From JBGLNJ01 sp034434835 (GTDB lineage Bacteria > Chloroflexota > Anaerolineae > Fen-1058), in contig DAOTXX010000094.1 in the NCBI GenBank assembly GCA_034434835.1, positions 1 through 13,677 on the forward strand: a stretch of DNA of 13,677 nt. The letters are read 5' to 3'. Each line of letters starts with the position of its first letter. Positions within the stretch are counted from its first letter, which is position 1. The notes under the pieces were generated by a model. That model saw only the letters and a program-made list of their open reading frames with translations, was not told the origin of the DNA and did no database searches. This document shows, in pieces, positions 6,081 to 13,445 of this stretch. The position numbers and the translations under genes are program-made.

Positions 6081-8447
6081 GTGTTGAGTTTGAAATCTAC
6101 TCTCTCTCTCCGCTACTGGCACATCATCCTGGCTGCTCTCTTGCTCGTCGGGTTCTCCGCGCAAGCTGCGCTCGGTTCGCCGCTCAACTCGGCAGCGTTT
6201 GATGAAGAATATCATCTAGGGACAGGCTATGCCTACCTCCGCACAGGCAACCCGCGCCTTTCGACTGAGCATCCGCCGCTGGTGAACGTGTGGAACGCGC
6301 TGCCGCTCGTGTTTCTCAATCCCCAGCTCCCCCTCGACAGCCTGGCCTGGCAGACGGCGCATACAGACGATTTTTGTGATGCGTTCCTCTGGCAGGCCAA
6401 CCCGGAACTGGCCGTGCGAATGATCCTGCTGGGACGCCTGCCCATCATCGCGCTCGGCGTGCTGCTGGGCGCGGTCGTTTTTCGCTGGACGCGCGACCTG
6501 TTCGGGATCAAGGCGGCGCTGCTGGCGCTGACACTATACACGTTCGACCCTAACCTGATCGCCCATTCGCGTCTTTCGAGCACAGACCTGGGCCTTGCCC
6601 TCGCAATGACTGTGGCAATGTGGCGACTGTGGGCCTGGCTGGAAAAGCCTGCGGGGTGGAATCTCGTTTGGGTCGGTGTGGCGGCGGGCGCAGCGATGAC
6701 CACCAAGTTCACCGGCTTGCTCCTCGCGCCGATAGGCGTGATGGTAGTGTTGCTCCACCCGGTCGGCTCACAGGCGCGTGCTCAGACCATCCTGCGCCGC
6801 CTGATCGCTCTGGGCCTCGCAGGTCTTGGCGCACTCATCGTCACCTGGGCAGTCTATGGTTTTGAAATTCGGAATGGCCTGCCCGCCGCAACGTACTGGC
6901 GCGGACTGGGCAAAATCTATGCTGAATACTCGCAGGGTTATCCGACTTTTCTCTTTGGGCAGGTAAGCCGCACCGGGTGGTGGTACTACTTTCCCGTAAC
7001 CTTTGCACTCAAGACACCACTGCCAGTGCTGATTCTCTTCATCGCTGGCCTCGGCCTCAGCTTTCGACAAGGCGCATGGCGATGTGCATCGGCCGTCCTC
7101 ATCCCTCCTACCCTCTCGATGATCGCCGCGATGTTCAGCCCGCTGGCCATCGGCTATCGCCATATTCTGCCGATCTTGCCCTTTGTCATTGCCATCGCGG
7201 GCAACACAGCCAATACAAGTCCCAAATCGTTCCATCACCTTGTCACCTTGTCACCTTGTCATCTTGTCCTTGCGTTACTGGCATGGCATGTATCAAGCGC
7301 GGCCTTTATTTACCCGCATCACCTCTCCTACTTTAACGAACTGGCCGGCGGCCCGGGCAATGCACACAACATCCTCGTGGATTCGAATCTGGATTGGGGA
7401 CAGGACCTGGTCGCGCTCAAAACGTGGATGGACAAGAACAGGATCGAGCGAGTGAACCTGGCATACTTTGGCACCACATTCCCAGAAGCCTATGGCGTGC
7501 GCTACTGGCCGCTGCCAGGTTTCTTGCGTTTCATCATCGGGCCTGAGGTAGATTCGTTCAATCCGTACACGCCGGAGCCGGGCTGGTATGCTGTCAGCGC
7601 CACGAGCTTGCGATTGGGGTTGCTCTACCGCGCCCCAGACCTCCTGGCTTACTTTCGTGCCAAGACACCTGTGGCGCGCGCAGGCTATTCGATCCTGCTC
7701 TACAAAGTCGAGTACCCGCCCGAGACGCCGATCGATCGCGCGGTCATCATTGGCGCATCCACATTCGCCGTTTCCCCACAGACACTGGGCGTCAGGCCCG
7801 GGCATCGCCTGATCGCCAAATGGGCCGATAACCCCAATGTGTTTATTTTTGCGATGAACGGCCCGGCGCGCTACATCGCGCCCGACCCACTGCCCTTTGA
7901 CCGGGACCTGCGCCGGGCATTTCGCTCCGCGGCGCAGCGCGAGGGCGACGCCTGGATCGTGGATGCGCGCCCGCTGGTCGAATCGCGCCTCGCCGAATGG
8001 CAGGCCAATCGTCCATTATGGTGGCTGGACCATCGTCCACTCGATTGGCCGGTCAACTTTGAAGACAGGCTCGCGCTCATCGGTTACCGGGCCGAGTCGT
8101 CCACGGTCGCGCCCGGGGACGCGCTCGACCTGACGACGTACTGGCGCGTGGTGGGCGAGCTGGTTCCGCCTGTTGCGTTCTTTGCGCACTTCACCGACGA
8201 CCAACCGCACATCGTCGGCCAGTACGATGGTTGGGGCACTGCCATCCGCGGGTTAGAGATCGGGGATGTGATCGTCCAGCACGTGCAGGTGCCGGTTGGA
8301 TCGAACGTATCGCCGGGGCCATATCACCTGGAATTGGGCGTCTACTCACCCGATTCGATGCGGCGCTGGACCATCGTCTCGCCCGCTCAGCACGGGGCAG
8401 CCGCCGACCGGGTACGGCTTGCGCCGGTACAGATCGTGACGCGCTGA
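6081..8447 (+). CDS. GT-C fold membrane glycosyltransferase (PMT/ArnT-like) with C-terminal beta domain
   Basis: This encodes 788 residues. The N-terminal two thirds are a polytopic membrane protein with about ten hydrophobic helices. After the first helix comes a large extracytoplasmic loop with the acidic motif DEEYH (Asp41-Glu42) and TEHPPL (62-67), as in the PMT_2/ArnT superfamily, where an Asp here is the catalytic base. These enzymes transfer a sugar from a polyprenyl-phosphate carrier outside the membrane; donor and acceptor cannot be read from sequence. The loop VDSNLDWGQDL (433-443) follows the last helices. From about residue 660 a soluble beta-rich domain (LALIGYRAESSTVAPGD, then YHLELGVYSPD) resembles the C-terminus of the enzyme at 10410-12488. 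The start is uncertain: GTG at 6081 gives a short basic N-terminus before the first helix, but no clear ribosome site is seen; TTG at 6084 is an alternative. An octamer repeat (7235-7272) is embedded. The 66-bp gap after the peptidase gene suggests possible co-transcription. Confidence 0.87.
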   Translation: MLSLKSTLSLRYWHIILAALLLVGFSAQAALGSPLNSAAFDEEYHLGTGYAYLRTGNPRLSTEHPPLVNVWNALPLVFLNPQLPLDSLAWQTAHTDDFCDAFLWQANPELAVRMILLGRLPIIALGVLLGAVVFRWTRDLFGIKAALLALTLYTFDPNLIAHSRLSSTDLGLALAMTVAMWRLWAWLEKPAGWNLVWVGVAAGAAMTTKFTGLLLAPIGVMVVLLHPVGSQARAQTILRRLIALGLAGLGALIVTWAVYGFEIRNGLPAATYWRGLGKIYAEYSQGYPTFLFGQVSRTGWWYYFPVTFALKTPLPVLILFIAGLGLSFRQGAWRCASAVLIPPTLSMIAAMFSPLAIGYRHILPILPFVIAIAGNTANTSPKSFHHLVTLSPCHLVLALLAWHVSSAAFIYPHHLSYFNELAGGPGNAHNILVDSNLDWGQDLVALKTWMDKNRIERVNLAYFGTTFPEAYGVRYWPLPGFLRFIIGPEVDSFNPYTPEPGWYAVSATSLRLGLLYRAPDLLAYFRAKTPVARAGYSILLYKVEYPPETPIDRAVIIGASTFAVSPQTLGVRPGHRLIAKWADNPNVFIFAMNGPARYIAPDPLPFDRDLRRAFRSAAQREGDAWIVDARPLVESRLAEWQANRPLWWLDHRPLDWPVNFEDRLALIGYRAESSTVAPGDALDLTTYWRVVGELVPPVAFFAHFTDDQPHIVGQYDGWGTAIRGLEIGDVIVQHVQVPVGSNVSPGPYHLELGVYSPDSMRRWTIVSPAQHGAAADRVRLAPVQIVTR
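7235..7272. repeat. Octamer tandem repeat (TCACCTTG) inside the glycosyltransferase gene
   Basis: There are three exact copies of TCACCTTG (7235-7258), one variant TCATCTTG (7259-7266) and a partial TCCTTG. The stretch encodes HHLVTLSPCHLV at the start of a membrane helix. An 8-base unit is not a multiple of three, so any gain or loss of one copy would shift the frame. Confidence 0.8.
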
Positions 8448-8490
8448 AAACCTGGAGAACTTGGCCCCGGAGGCCTTGCTGCTCAAATAC

Positions 8491-9411
8491 CTACGGTGAA
8501 TATCGGAACGTGCGCGATTCCGAATAGGGACTGACCAGGCCCAAAAAGCCCTGATGTCGCGGGTCTTGATTGTCAAAGTTGCGGGACACACACCAGCGCC
8601 CTACCGCCACGCGCCAGGTGTAGGTAACATCGGGTTGAAACTCGAGAAGACTGAAGGTACGCGCCGTCCCTTGATCGTTATGGATGACGTTCAACCACCT
8701 GTTCAACTTGCGCTCGTACAGAGGCGGGTCGAACTCGAGATGATAGCGATCCCACAGCCAGCCATCCGTCCCGTTGGGCTGACCTTGCCAGGTGCAAGGC
8801 TGCTTGCCCGACTCGAGCGATCCAACCGACAGCCAGACAAATGAAATGTCCTCCACGCCGTTCTTGTTCTGCGCATCATATTTGAGCACAATGCCGTTAT
8901 CGGGATACAAAATCTTGGGCGCAGGATAAATAAAGTTAGAGCGCGCGGGCAGAACGGCAGGCGAGACTGGCCGCACGACAATCGGTCTTGCAGTCGGAGT
9001 TATGGCAGCCGTCGCAGTGAGCGGCAGAGTCGGGGTGACCGGAATGATCAACACCTGACCGACGGTGATGATGTCAATATTCTGAATCGCATTAACCACT
9101 ACCAGCGATTCCATCGAAACCTGGTATTGATTGGCGATCGCGCTTAACCTGTCGCCGGGCTGCACGACATAGGTGACCGGCGTGGGGGTTGCCGTGGGAG
9201 CAGGAGTCGGCGTATTCGTCGGCAGCCAGGTCGCCGTGGGCAGCGGCGTGTAGGTGGGAAGAGGCGTGTACGTCGCGTTCGGTGTATAGGTCGGCTGCGG
9301 CGTCCACGTCGGCGCCGACGTCGGAACCGAGATGGTCGGCGCGGGCGTCGGGTTGGCGGCGCAACCCGCGACAAAAAACACCAACATCAACCAATAAATG
9401 GACTGCTTCAC
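8491..9411 (-). CDS. LysM-domain lipoprotein with Thr/Pro-rich linker
   Basis: This encodes 306 residues from a GTG at 9411-9409, chosen because AGGAGG lies 7 bases upstream and it gives a compact lipoprotein signal (KQSIYWLMLVFFVAGC, lipidated Cys17, lipobox VAGC). An in-frame ATG at 9468 would prepend 19 residues overlapping the promoter and is unlikely. Residues 18-77 are a Thr/Pro/Ala-rich linker with repeated YTPLP, probably extended across the wall zone. One LysM domain follows (about 79-124; VVQPGDRLSAIANQYQVS then GQVLIIP), a fold that binds peptidoglycan or other N-acetylglucosamine polymers. A second short Thr/Pro spacer leads to a C-terminal beta-rich domain (about 155-306) with many aromatic residues (WLWDRYHLEFDPPLYERKLN, TYTWRVAVGRW), possibly an Ig/FN3-like ligand-binding module; its target is unknown. 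It is convergent with the glycosyltransferase gene, with 43 bp between them and no clear terminator. Confidence 0.9.
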   Translation of the reverse strand: MKQSIYWLMLVFFVAGCAANPTPAPTISVPTSAPTWTPQPTYTPNATYTPLPTYTPLPTATWLPTNTPTPAPTATPTPVTYVVQPGDRLSAIANQYQVSMESLVVVNAIQNIDIITVGQVLIIPVTPTLPLTATAAITPTARPIVVRPVSPAVLPARSNFIYPAPKILYPDNGIVLKYDAQNKNGVEDISFVWLSVGSLESGKQPCTWQGQPNGTDGWLWDRYHLEFDPPLYERKLNRWLNVIHNDQGTARTFSLLEFQPDVTYTWRVAVGRWCVSRNFDNQDPRHQGFLGLVSPYSESRTFRYSP

Positions 9412-9416
9412 AAAAA

Positions 9417-9424
9417 CCCCTCCT
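9417..9424 (-). promoter_or_regulatory. Ribosome binding site fixing the LysM lipoprotein start
   Basis: The minus strand reads AGGAGGGG here, with the AGGAGG core 7 bases before the GTG at 9411. It is a near-perfect Shine-Dalgarno and argues against the upstream ATG at 9468. Confidence 0.85.
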
Positions 9425-9467
9425 CGCAACAGTGTGACTATCTCCAAGCTTCTGGCAAGGCAGCGCA

Positions 9468-9495
9468 ATTATGCCATCGCTTTCAAGATAGTCAA
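9468..9495 (-). promoter_or_regulatory. Sigma70-type promoter for the LysM lipoprotein
   Basis: On the minus strand, TTGACT (9495-9490) and CATAAT (9473-9468) are separated by 16 bp; each matches consensus at five of six positions. This gives a leader of roughly 50 bases. Confidence 0.7.
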
Positions 9496-9502
9496 GCCTC
9501 GT

Positions 9503-9531
9503 TTGACGCTCCTCGCAAAAGCGGCTATACT
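9503..9531 (+). promoter_or_regulatory. Sigma70-type promoter for the hydrolase gene
   Basis: TTGACG (9503-9508) and TATACT (9526-9531) are separated by exactly 17 bp; each matches consensus at five of six positions. The -10 lies about 60 bp upstream of the ATG at 9591. The -35 is only 7 bp from the divergent promoter's -35. Confidence 0.75.
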
Positions 9532-9590
9532 GCCACCCAACTATCACCGAGACCAGCGTACCATTTGCGCCCGGCGTCCAGAGAGAGCAC

Positions 9591-10361
9591 ATGACTGACC
9601 ATCCTTTGCCCATCCCCGATCCGTTTGACTGGCCCGGCAACTCGACCGGCGTCTTGTTGATTCACGGCTTTACCGGCAGCCCGGCCGAAATGCGCCCGAT
9701 GGGAGAGTATCTGGCTGGCCAGGGTTACACGGTGCTCGGCCCGCTGCTGCCCGGTCACGGCACCACCTGGCAAGACCTGGCTCGCCGCAAGTGGCACGAG
9801 TGGACCGAAGCGGTCGAGCAGGCCTATCAAAACCTCCGGGGCCGCTGCGACAAGGTGTTTGTCTGCGGCGGCTCGATGGGCGGGCTGCTCACACTCTACC
9901 TGGCCCAGCGCCACCCGGAAATTGCAGGCATCGTCCCGATGGCGCCAGCCCTGTTCACCGTAGATTGGCGCGCCAGTTGGGCCTGGCTGATCAAGTACTG
10001 GATTCCATTCAACCCTTATGACCCGGCGCGCGATGGCGATGACCTGACCGATCCCGAAGCGCGTCGGCGATTCATCTGGTCGTACAATGGCACACCGGTG
10101 GCGGCGGCCGAGCAATTGATTTACCTCCAGCGCGCCGTCCGACGGCACCTGCGCCAGATCGCCATGCCCACGCTGATCATGATGGGCACGCGCGACCAAA
10201 GTGTCAAACTGCAAAGCGCCACGTACCTGTTTGACCACATCGCTGCCCAAGACAAGGAATTGATCTGGTTGAACCATTCCGGGCACTGTCTGTGGGTAGA
10301 TAGCGAGCGAGAGCACGTGTGGCAGAAAGCGCACGAGTTCATCGCCGCGCGTTCGAGCTGA
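9591..10361 (+). CDS. Alpha/beta-hydrolase, carboxylesterase/monoacylglycerol-lipase-like
   Basis: This encodes 256 residues, a normal length for the single-domain Est30/monoacylglycerol-lipase group. Visible family marks: oxyanion motif LLIHGFTGSP (22-31), PLLPGHGTT (51-59), nucleophile elbow GGSMGG with Ser95, acid Asp202 in MGTRDQSV and base His232 in NHSGHCLWVD, so the triad is complete. A short cap region (about 125-180) contains several Trp and Tyr residues, suggesting a hydrophobic acyl pocket. There is no signal peptide, so it should act in the cytoplasm on short- to medium-chain acyl esters; the actual substrate cannot be told. The ATG at 9591 follows a weak purine stretch (AGAGAGAG) and a well-formed promoter. 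The next gene starts 48 bp downstream in the same direction and may share the transcript. Confidence 0.92.
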   Translation: MTDHPLPIPDPFDWPGNSTGVLLIHGFTGSPAEMRPMGEYLAGQGYTVLGPLLPGHGTTWQDLARRKWHEWTEAVEQAYQNLRGRCDKVFVCGGSMGGLLTLYLAQRHPEIAGIVPMAPALFTVDWRASWAWLIKYWIPFNPYDPARDGDDLTDPEARRRFIWSYNGTPVAAAEQLIYLQRAVRRHLRQIAMPTLIMMGTRDQSVKLQSATYLFDHIAAQDKELIWLNHSGHCLWVDSEREHVWQKAHEFIAARSS

Positions 10362-10409
10362 CCCCGGACTGGCCTCACCCAAGCCCGCGCCTGGTTTGCG
10401 CTATCTGCT

Positions 10410-12488
10410 ATGAACACCCGTGATGTCACACCCGTCCCGATTCCGCGCCGAACCGAGTGGCTCATCTTTACTGTGATCCTGTTGATCGCCGCGTTCCTGC
10501 GGCTGTACCGGCTCGATGCGATCCCGCCCGGTTTCACTCACGACGAGGCTGCGCACGGCCAGGACGCGATCGCTATCCTCAACGGCGCGCGACCGGTGTA
10601 CGAGACCATCGGCTATGGCCGCGAGCCGCTCTATGACTATACCACCGCGCTGGTGATGGCCCTGCTGAACCGCACCGATTACCTGGCCGTGCGGCTGACG
10701 TCGGTCTTGTTTGGCCTGCTGACTCTCGTCGGCACCTATCTGGTGATCCGCCAGATGTTCAACGTCCCCGTCGCGCTGCTGACTGCGGCGATGTTGGCGG
10801 TATCGTTTTGGGCGATTTCCACCTCGCGCCAGGCGCTTCGCTCGGTGATGCTCCCCGCGCTGCTGGCTTTTGCCATGTACTTTTGGCAACGAGGCTGCCG
10901 TCCTTCGTCCTTCGTCCTTCATCACTCATCCTTCATCCTTCATCTTTCATCCTTCATCCTTTCAGGTGTGTTCCTCGCCGCCACGCTGTGGACGTACATG
11001 GCCGCGCGCGCAACGTGGAGCCTGTTCATCATCGGGCCAGCGCTGTATGCTCTGCTTGACCGCGAACGATTCCGACGGTGCAGGCGCGGGATGCTGCTGA
11101 CGCTGGGGATAGGCTCAGCTCTGTCCGCGCCCATGTTCCTTTGGCTGCGAGCGCACCCCGGCACAGAGCAGCGGTTGAGTCAATTGGGCGAACCCCTGAG
11201 GCTGCTGGCCAGCGGCAATCCCGGTGAAATCTTGCGGAATACAATCGAGGCGCTGGGAATGTTTACTTTCCGCGCTGATACGCTCTGGCTCTACAACATC
11301 CCCGGCCGGCCCTGGTTGGATCCGATCACAGGCATCTTGTTCTATATGGGCATCCTGATCGCGCTGTGGAACTGGCGCAGGCCCACCTGCCTGCTAGCGT
11401 TGGCCTGGCTGTTCGCTGGAATGTTTCCGAGCATGATGACCGGCGTCGTCGCCAGCGGCACGCGTGCCGTGGCAATCTTGCCCGTGCTGTACGTGTTCCC
11501 TGCGCTGACCATCGTCACACTGGCAGGATGGCCCGGCGATCACAACCAAGACAAGACACCCCATTGGCTTGGGTTGAACAGGAGAGGCTGGGGGCGATGG
11601 GTCTGGAGCATCACCGCTGTGCTGGTGATCATCATGGGCGCGCAGAGTTTCCACGATTATTTCGTCGTCTGGGCCAACGCGCGCGACGTGCGCGTAGCTT
11701 ATCATACAACCCTGTTCGAGATTGCGCGCTATCTCGACCGGCAGCCCCAGAGCGGCATCGTTGCCCTCTCGTCCATCTACCCGGGTCGCTTTCATGACCC
11801 ATACACAATGGGGATGATCCTGCGCCGCCGTGACCTTTCGCTGCGCTGGTTCGATGGGCGCAGCGCGCTGGCTCTGCCTCCCGCCGGCGCTCGTCTGATC
11901 GTGCAAGCTCTCTCGCCGGTTGACCCGGCGCTGGCGACCATCGCCTCGCACAGTGCGCAACCCGTCGAGTCGCGCCTGCTCCGCCCTGACGATCTGAATC
12001 CGCGTTTTGACATCCTGAACTGGAACAGTGCACAGAGCCTCACCCTGCGCGCGCTGGATAGCCCGGCCGATTTCGGTCACGTGATCGAACTCGTGGGCTA
12101 TTCAATGAACCCGGCGCAAGTCAAACCTGGCGACGAGATGATCATCCTCTCGCTCTGGCGGATACACTCGGCCACCGATCCCAACAAAGAATTAGTGCTG
12201 TTCACTCACCTGCTGGCAACGCCGCAAGGCCCGATACTTGCGCAGCAAGATTTACTAGGCTATCCTTCGTGGCAATGGCAGCCCGGGGATGAATTCATCC
12301 AGGCACATCGCTTTCTCGTCCCGCCCGGCGTGCCGCCCGGCCAGTATCCACTCGAAGTCGGCGTCTACAGGCGCGACATTCCCTCGGCTGTACAGCCCAA
12401 TCCCCCCACGACGCGGCTGCCAGTCTATGATGGCGACCAGGTGATCGGCGATCGGGTCTTGCTCTCATCGGTGATCGGTGATCAGTGA
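10410..12488 (+). CDS. Second GT-C fold membrane glycosyltransferase (PMT_2/ArnT-like) with C-terminal beta domain
   Basis: This encodes 692 residues. A short basic cytoplasmic N-terminus precedes the first membrane helix (EWLIFTVILLIAAFLRL), then the catalytic loop with FTHDEAAHG (Asp45-Glu46) and GREPLYDY (70-77), hallmarks of the PMT_2/ArnT superfamily. About ten further helices follow to residue ~420, then a soluble extracytoplasmic part. From about 554 a beta-rich domain (VIELVGYSMNPAQVKPGDE, then GQYPLEVGVYRRD) matches the pattern at the end of the 788-residue enzyme, although the two catalytic parts are only distantly alike. It probably transfers a sugar from a polyprenyl-phosphate donor to a surface acceptor. 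Residues 164-184 are a repeat-derived insertion, and the stop codon lies in another short repeat. The ATG at 10410 has no clear ribosome site, so expression may depend on the preceding hydrolase gene. Confidence 0.87.
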   Translation: MNTRDVTPVPIPRRTEWLIFTVILLIAAFLRLYRLDAIPPGFTHDEAAHGQDAIAILNGARPVYETIGYGREPLYDYTTALVMALLNRTDYLAVRLTSVLFGLLTLVGTYLVIRQMFNVPVALLTAAMLAVSFWAISTSRQALRSVMLPALLAFAMYFWQRGCRPSSFVLHHSSFILHLSSFILSGVFLAATLWTYMAARATWSLFIIGPALYALLDRERFRRCRRGMLLTLGIGSALSAPMFLWLRAHPGTEQRLSQLGEPLRLLASGNPGEILRNTIEALGMFTFRADTLWLYNIPGRPWLDPITGILFYMGILIALWNWRRPTCLLALAWLFAGMFPSMMTGVVASGTRAVAILPVLYVFPALTIVTLAGWPGDHNQDKTPHWLGLNRRGWGRWVWSITAVLVIIMGAQSFHDYFVVWANARDVRVAYHTTLFEIARYLDRQPQSGIVALSSIYPGRFHDPYTMGMILRRRDLSLRWFDGRSALALPPAGARLIVQALSPVDPALATIASHSAQPVESRLLRPDDLNPRFDILNWNSAQSLTLRALDSPADFGHVIELVGYSMNPAQVKPGDEMIILSLWRIHSATDPNKELVLFTHLLATPQGPILAQQDLLGYPSWQWQPGDEFIQAHRFLVPPGVPPGQYPLEVGVYRRDIPSAVQPNPPTTRLPVYDGDQVIGDRVLLSSVIGDQ
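10899..10961. repeat. Nine heptamer repeats (CRTCCTT) inside the glycosyltransferase gene
   Basis: Nine 7-bp units, three CGTCCTT then six CATCCTT-like with two variants (CATCACT and CATCTTT), fill 63 bp exactly. The tract begins on a codon boundary and encodes three 7-residue repeats: RPSSFVL, HHSSFIL, HLSSFIL. It sits in the loop before a membrane helix. Confidence 0.9.
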
Positions 12489-12494
12489 TCAGTG
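12470..12494. repeat. Heptamer repeat (RGTGATC) containing the stop codon
   Basis: GGTGATC twice, AGTGATC once and a partial AGTG. The TGA of the glycosyltransferase gene (12486-12488) lies inside the third copy, so the protein's last residues (VIGDQ) come from the repeat. Confidence 0.75.
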
Positions 12495-12573
12495 GCCGGT
12501 GGGAACGGCAAGTCCCCAACCGACATTTTGATTCGTGCCCGGTGATGACAGAGCCAAGACGTCGGAGCCAGGG

Positions 12574-13233
12574 TTACCTCTGCCCCAGCTCGAGTTTGCC
12601 GAGGTAAATTAGCGATTCGAGGTCTTGCACATCCTGCGGGGAATACTGTTGGACTATCTGACGCACGCGATCCAGATCATGTTCGGAAGCAAGCCCCAAC
12701 ATCCTGGACAGATCACCCACATCCATGCTCCGGCTGGCTTCCAACTTCATCAGCACCAAATATGGCAAATCTATCACCGGGTAACCGGCTGGATCCAAAC
12801 GAGGATGCGCCAGCGCCTCGTCCAGCCAGGCTGCGTTGCCCAACAGAACGTCTATCTCCACCCCTTCGGGCGAGCGCACCATCCAACCCGGCGCCGAGAG
12901 ACGCGACACGATCTGATAACCGGCTGATCGCAGACAGTCCAGCACTTTGTCTTCATCTTCCTGGCGAATCAGCACACCCGAATCCTTGGTCGTGCGCTCC
13001 GGCATATAGGCACGTGTCGCCACCCCTCCGACAATCACCCAGGAGACAGGCTGAAGCACGTTGCGCAAATCAGGCCATGCATCCACTGCGGTCCTCCGCT
13101 GCAAGCACTCGGACGCGCTCCCTGTGCCCGGCCGGATACGCCGTCTGCAGATCTCGATCAGCAGCCGTCGCCGCTGGCGCGGAGCAAGCTTACCATCAGA
13201 GGCAATCGAGGCAATCATCGCTGGTATTTGCAT
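12574..13233 (-). CDS. Nucleotidyltransferase-fold protein (AbiEii/MNT-like) with altered DxD motif
   Basis: This encodes 219 residues from the ATG at 13233-13231, chosen because GGGGAG lies 7 bases upstream; a GTG at 13248 would add five residues but precede that site. The N-terminal 60 residues are helical and very basic (RQRRRLLIEICRRRIR). The core VIVGGVATRAYMPERTTKDS (66-85) is the GG..(R/T)xxD signature of the minimal nucleotidyltransferase superfamily, and VEIDVLL supplies the third acidic residue (Asp128). The usual second Asp of DxD is Gly86 (Asp84-Ser-Gly86), so metal binding may be impaired. The tail (IDLPYLVLMKLEASRSMDVGDL) is typical of the family. Such proteins include toxins of toxin-antitoxin pairs, but no HEPN or AbiEi-type partner is seen next to it. 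It is convergent with the second glycosyltransferase gene. A mobile element lies just upstream of its start and may have replaced its promoter. Confidence 0.82.
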   Translation of the reverse strand: MQIPAMIASIASDGKLAPRQRRRLLIEICRRRIRPGTGSASECLQRRTAVDAWPDLRNVLQPVSWVIVGGVATRAYMPERTTKDSGVLIRQEDEDKVLDCLRSAGYQIVSRLSAPGWMVRSPEGVEIDVLLGNAAWLDEALAHPRLDPAGYPVIDLPYLVLMKLEASRSMDVGDLSRMLGLASEHDLDRVRQIVQQYSPQDVQDLESLIYLGKLELGQR

Positions 13234-13240
13234 TGCGTCA

Positions 13241-13246
13241 CTCCCC
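13241..13246 (-). promoter_or_regulatory. Ribosome binding site fixing the nucleotidyltransferase start
   Basis: The minus strand reads GGGGAG, 7 bases before the ATG at 13233. It lies between the mobile element and the gene, so it was not disrupted by the insertion. Confidence 0.6.
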
Positions 13247-13258
13247 ACTGATAGTTTA

Positions 13259-13266
13259 GTTTCCGG
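13259..13266. repeat. Left target-site duplication of the mobile element
   Basis: GTTTCCGG directly abuts the left terminal inverted repeat and is identical to 13628-13635. Confidence 0.85.
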
Positions 13267-13366
13267 GTAACTACTCAGCCCAGTCTACCGCACAGGCTGT
13301 CATTGCGAGAACCCCATGTCCGTTGGCGGGCATGTGTAATGGCAGAAACTCGTGCTTGGCGTGCCC

Positions 13367-13434
13367 GCACGGGGATGAATCCCCGTGCTACAGAGCCGCG
13401 CCCGATGAATCGGGCTAAGCTGGCTTCAGCCAGC
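13367..13434. repeat. Three consecutive palindromes with two-base loops
   Basis: Unit 1 has 10-bp arms (GCACGGGGAT, 13367-13376; ATCCCCGTGC, 13379-13388) and loop GA. Unit 2 has 7-bp arms (GCCCGAT, 13400-13406; ATCGGGC, 13409-13415) and loop GA. Unit 3 has 7-bp arms (GCTGGCT, 13419-13425; AGCCAGC, 13428-13434) and loop TC. Units 1 and 2 share the ATGAAT centre and a CTA tail but differ in arm sequence. Confidence 0.85.
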
Positions 13435-13445
13435 GCCGCTTCGTA

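Noticed and set aside
8448..8490. Bidirectional terminator between the convergent genes
   Set aside because: Only a 4-bp GGCC pair is visible and there is no T-tract on either strand.
9412..9468. ATG at 9468 as start of the LysM lipoprotein
   Set aside because: It would place 19 extra residues before the lipoprotein signal, lies at the putative -10 box, and ignores the AGGAGG site serving the GTG at 9411.
9525..10382. 285-codon minus-strand frame across the hydrolase gene
   Set aside because: It is antisense to a gene with a complete catalytic triad and has no recognisable motifs.
13367..13434. CRISPR-like array
   Set aside because: The units have differing arms and only a few bases between them, with no uniform repeat or spacers.
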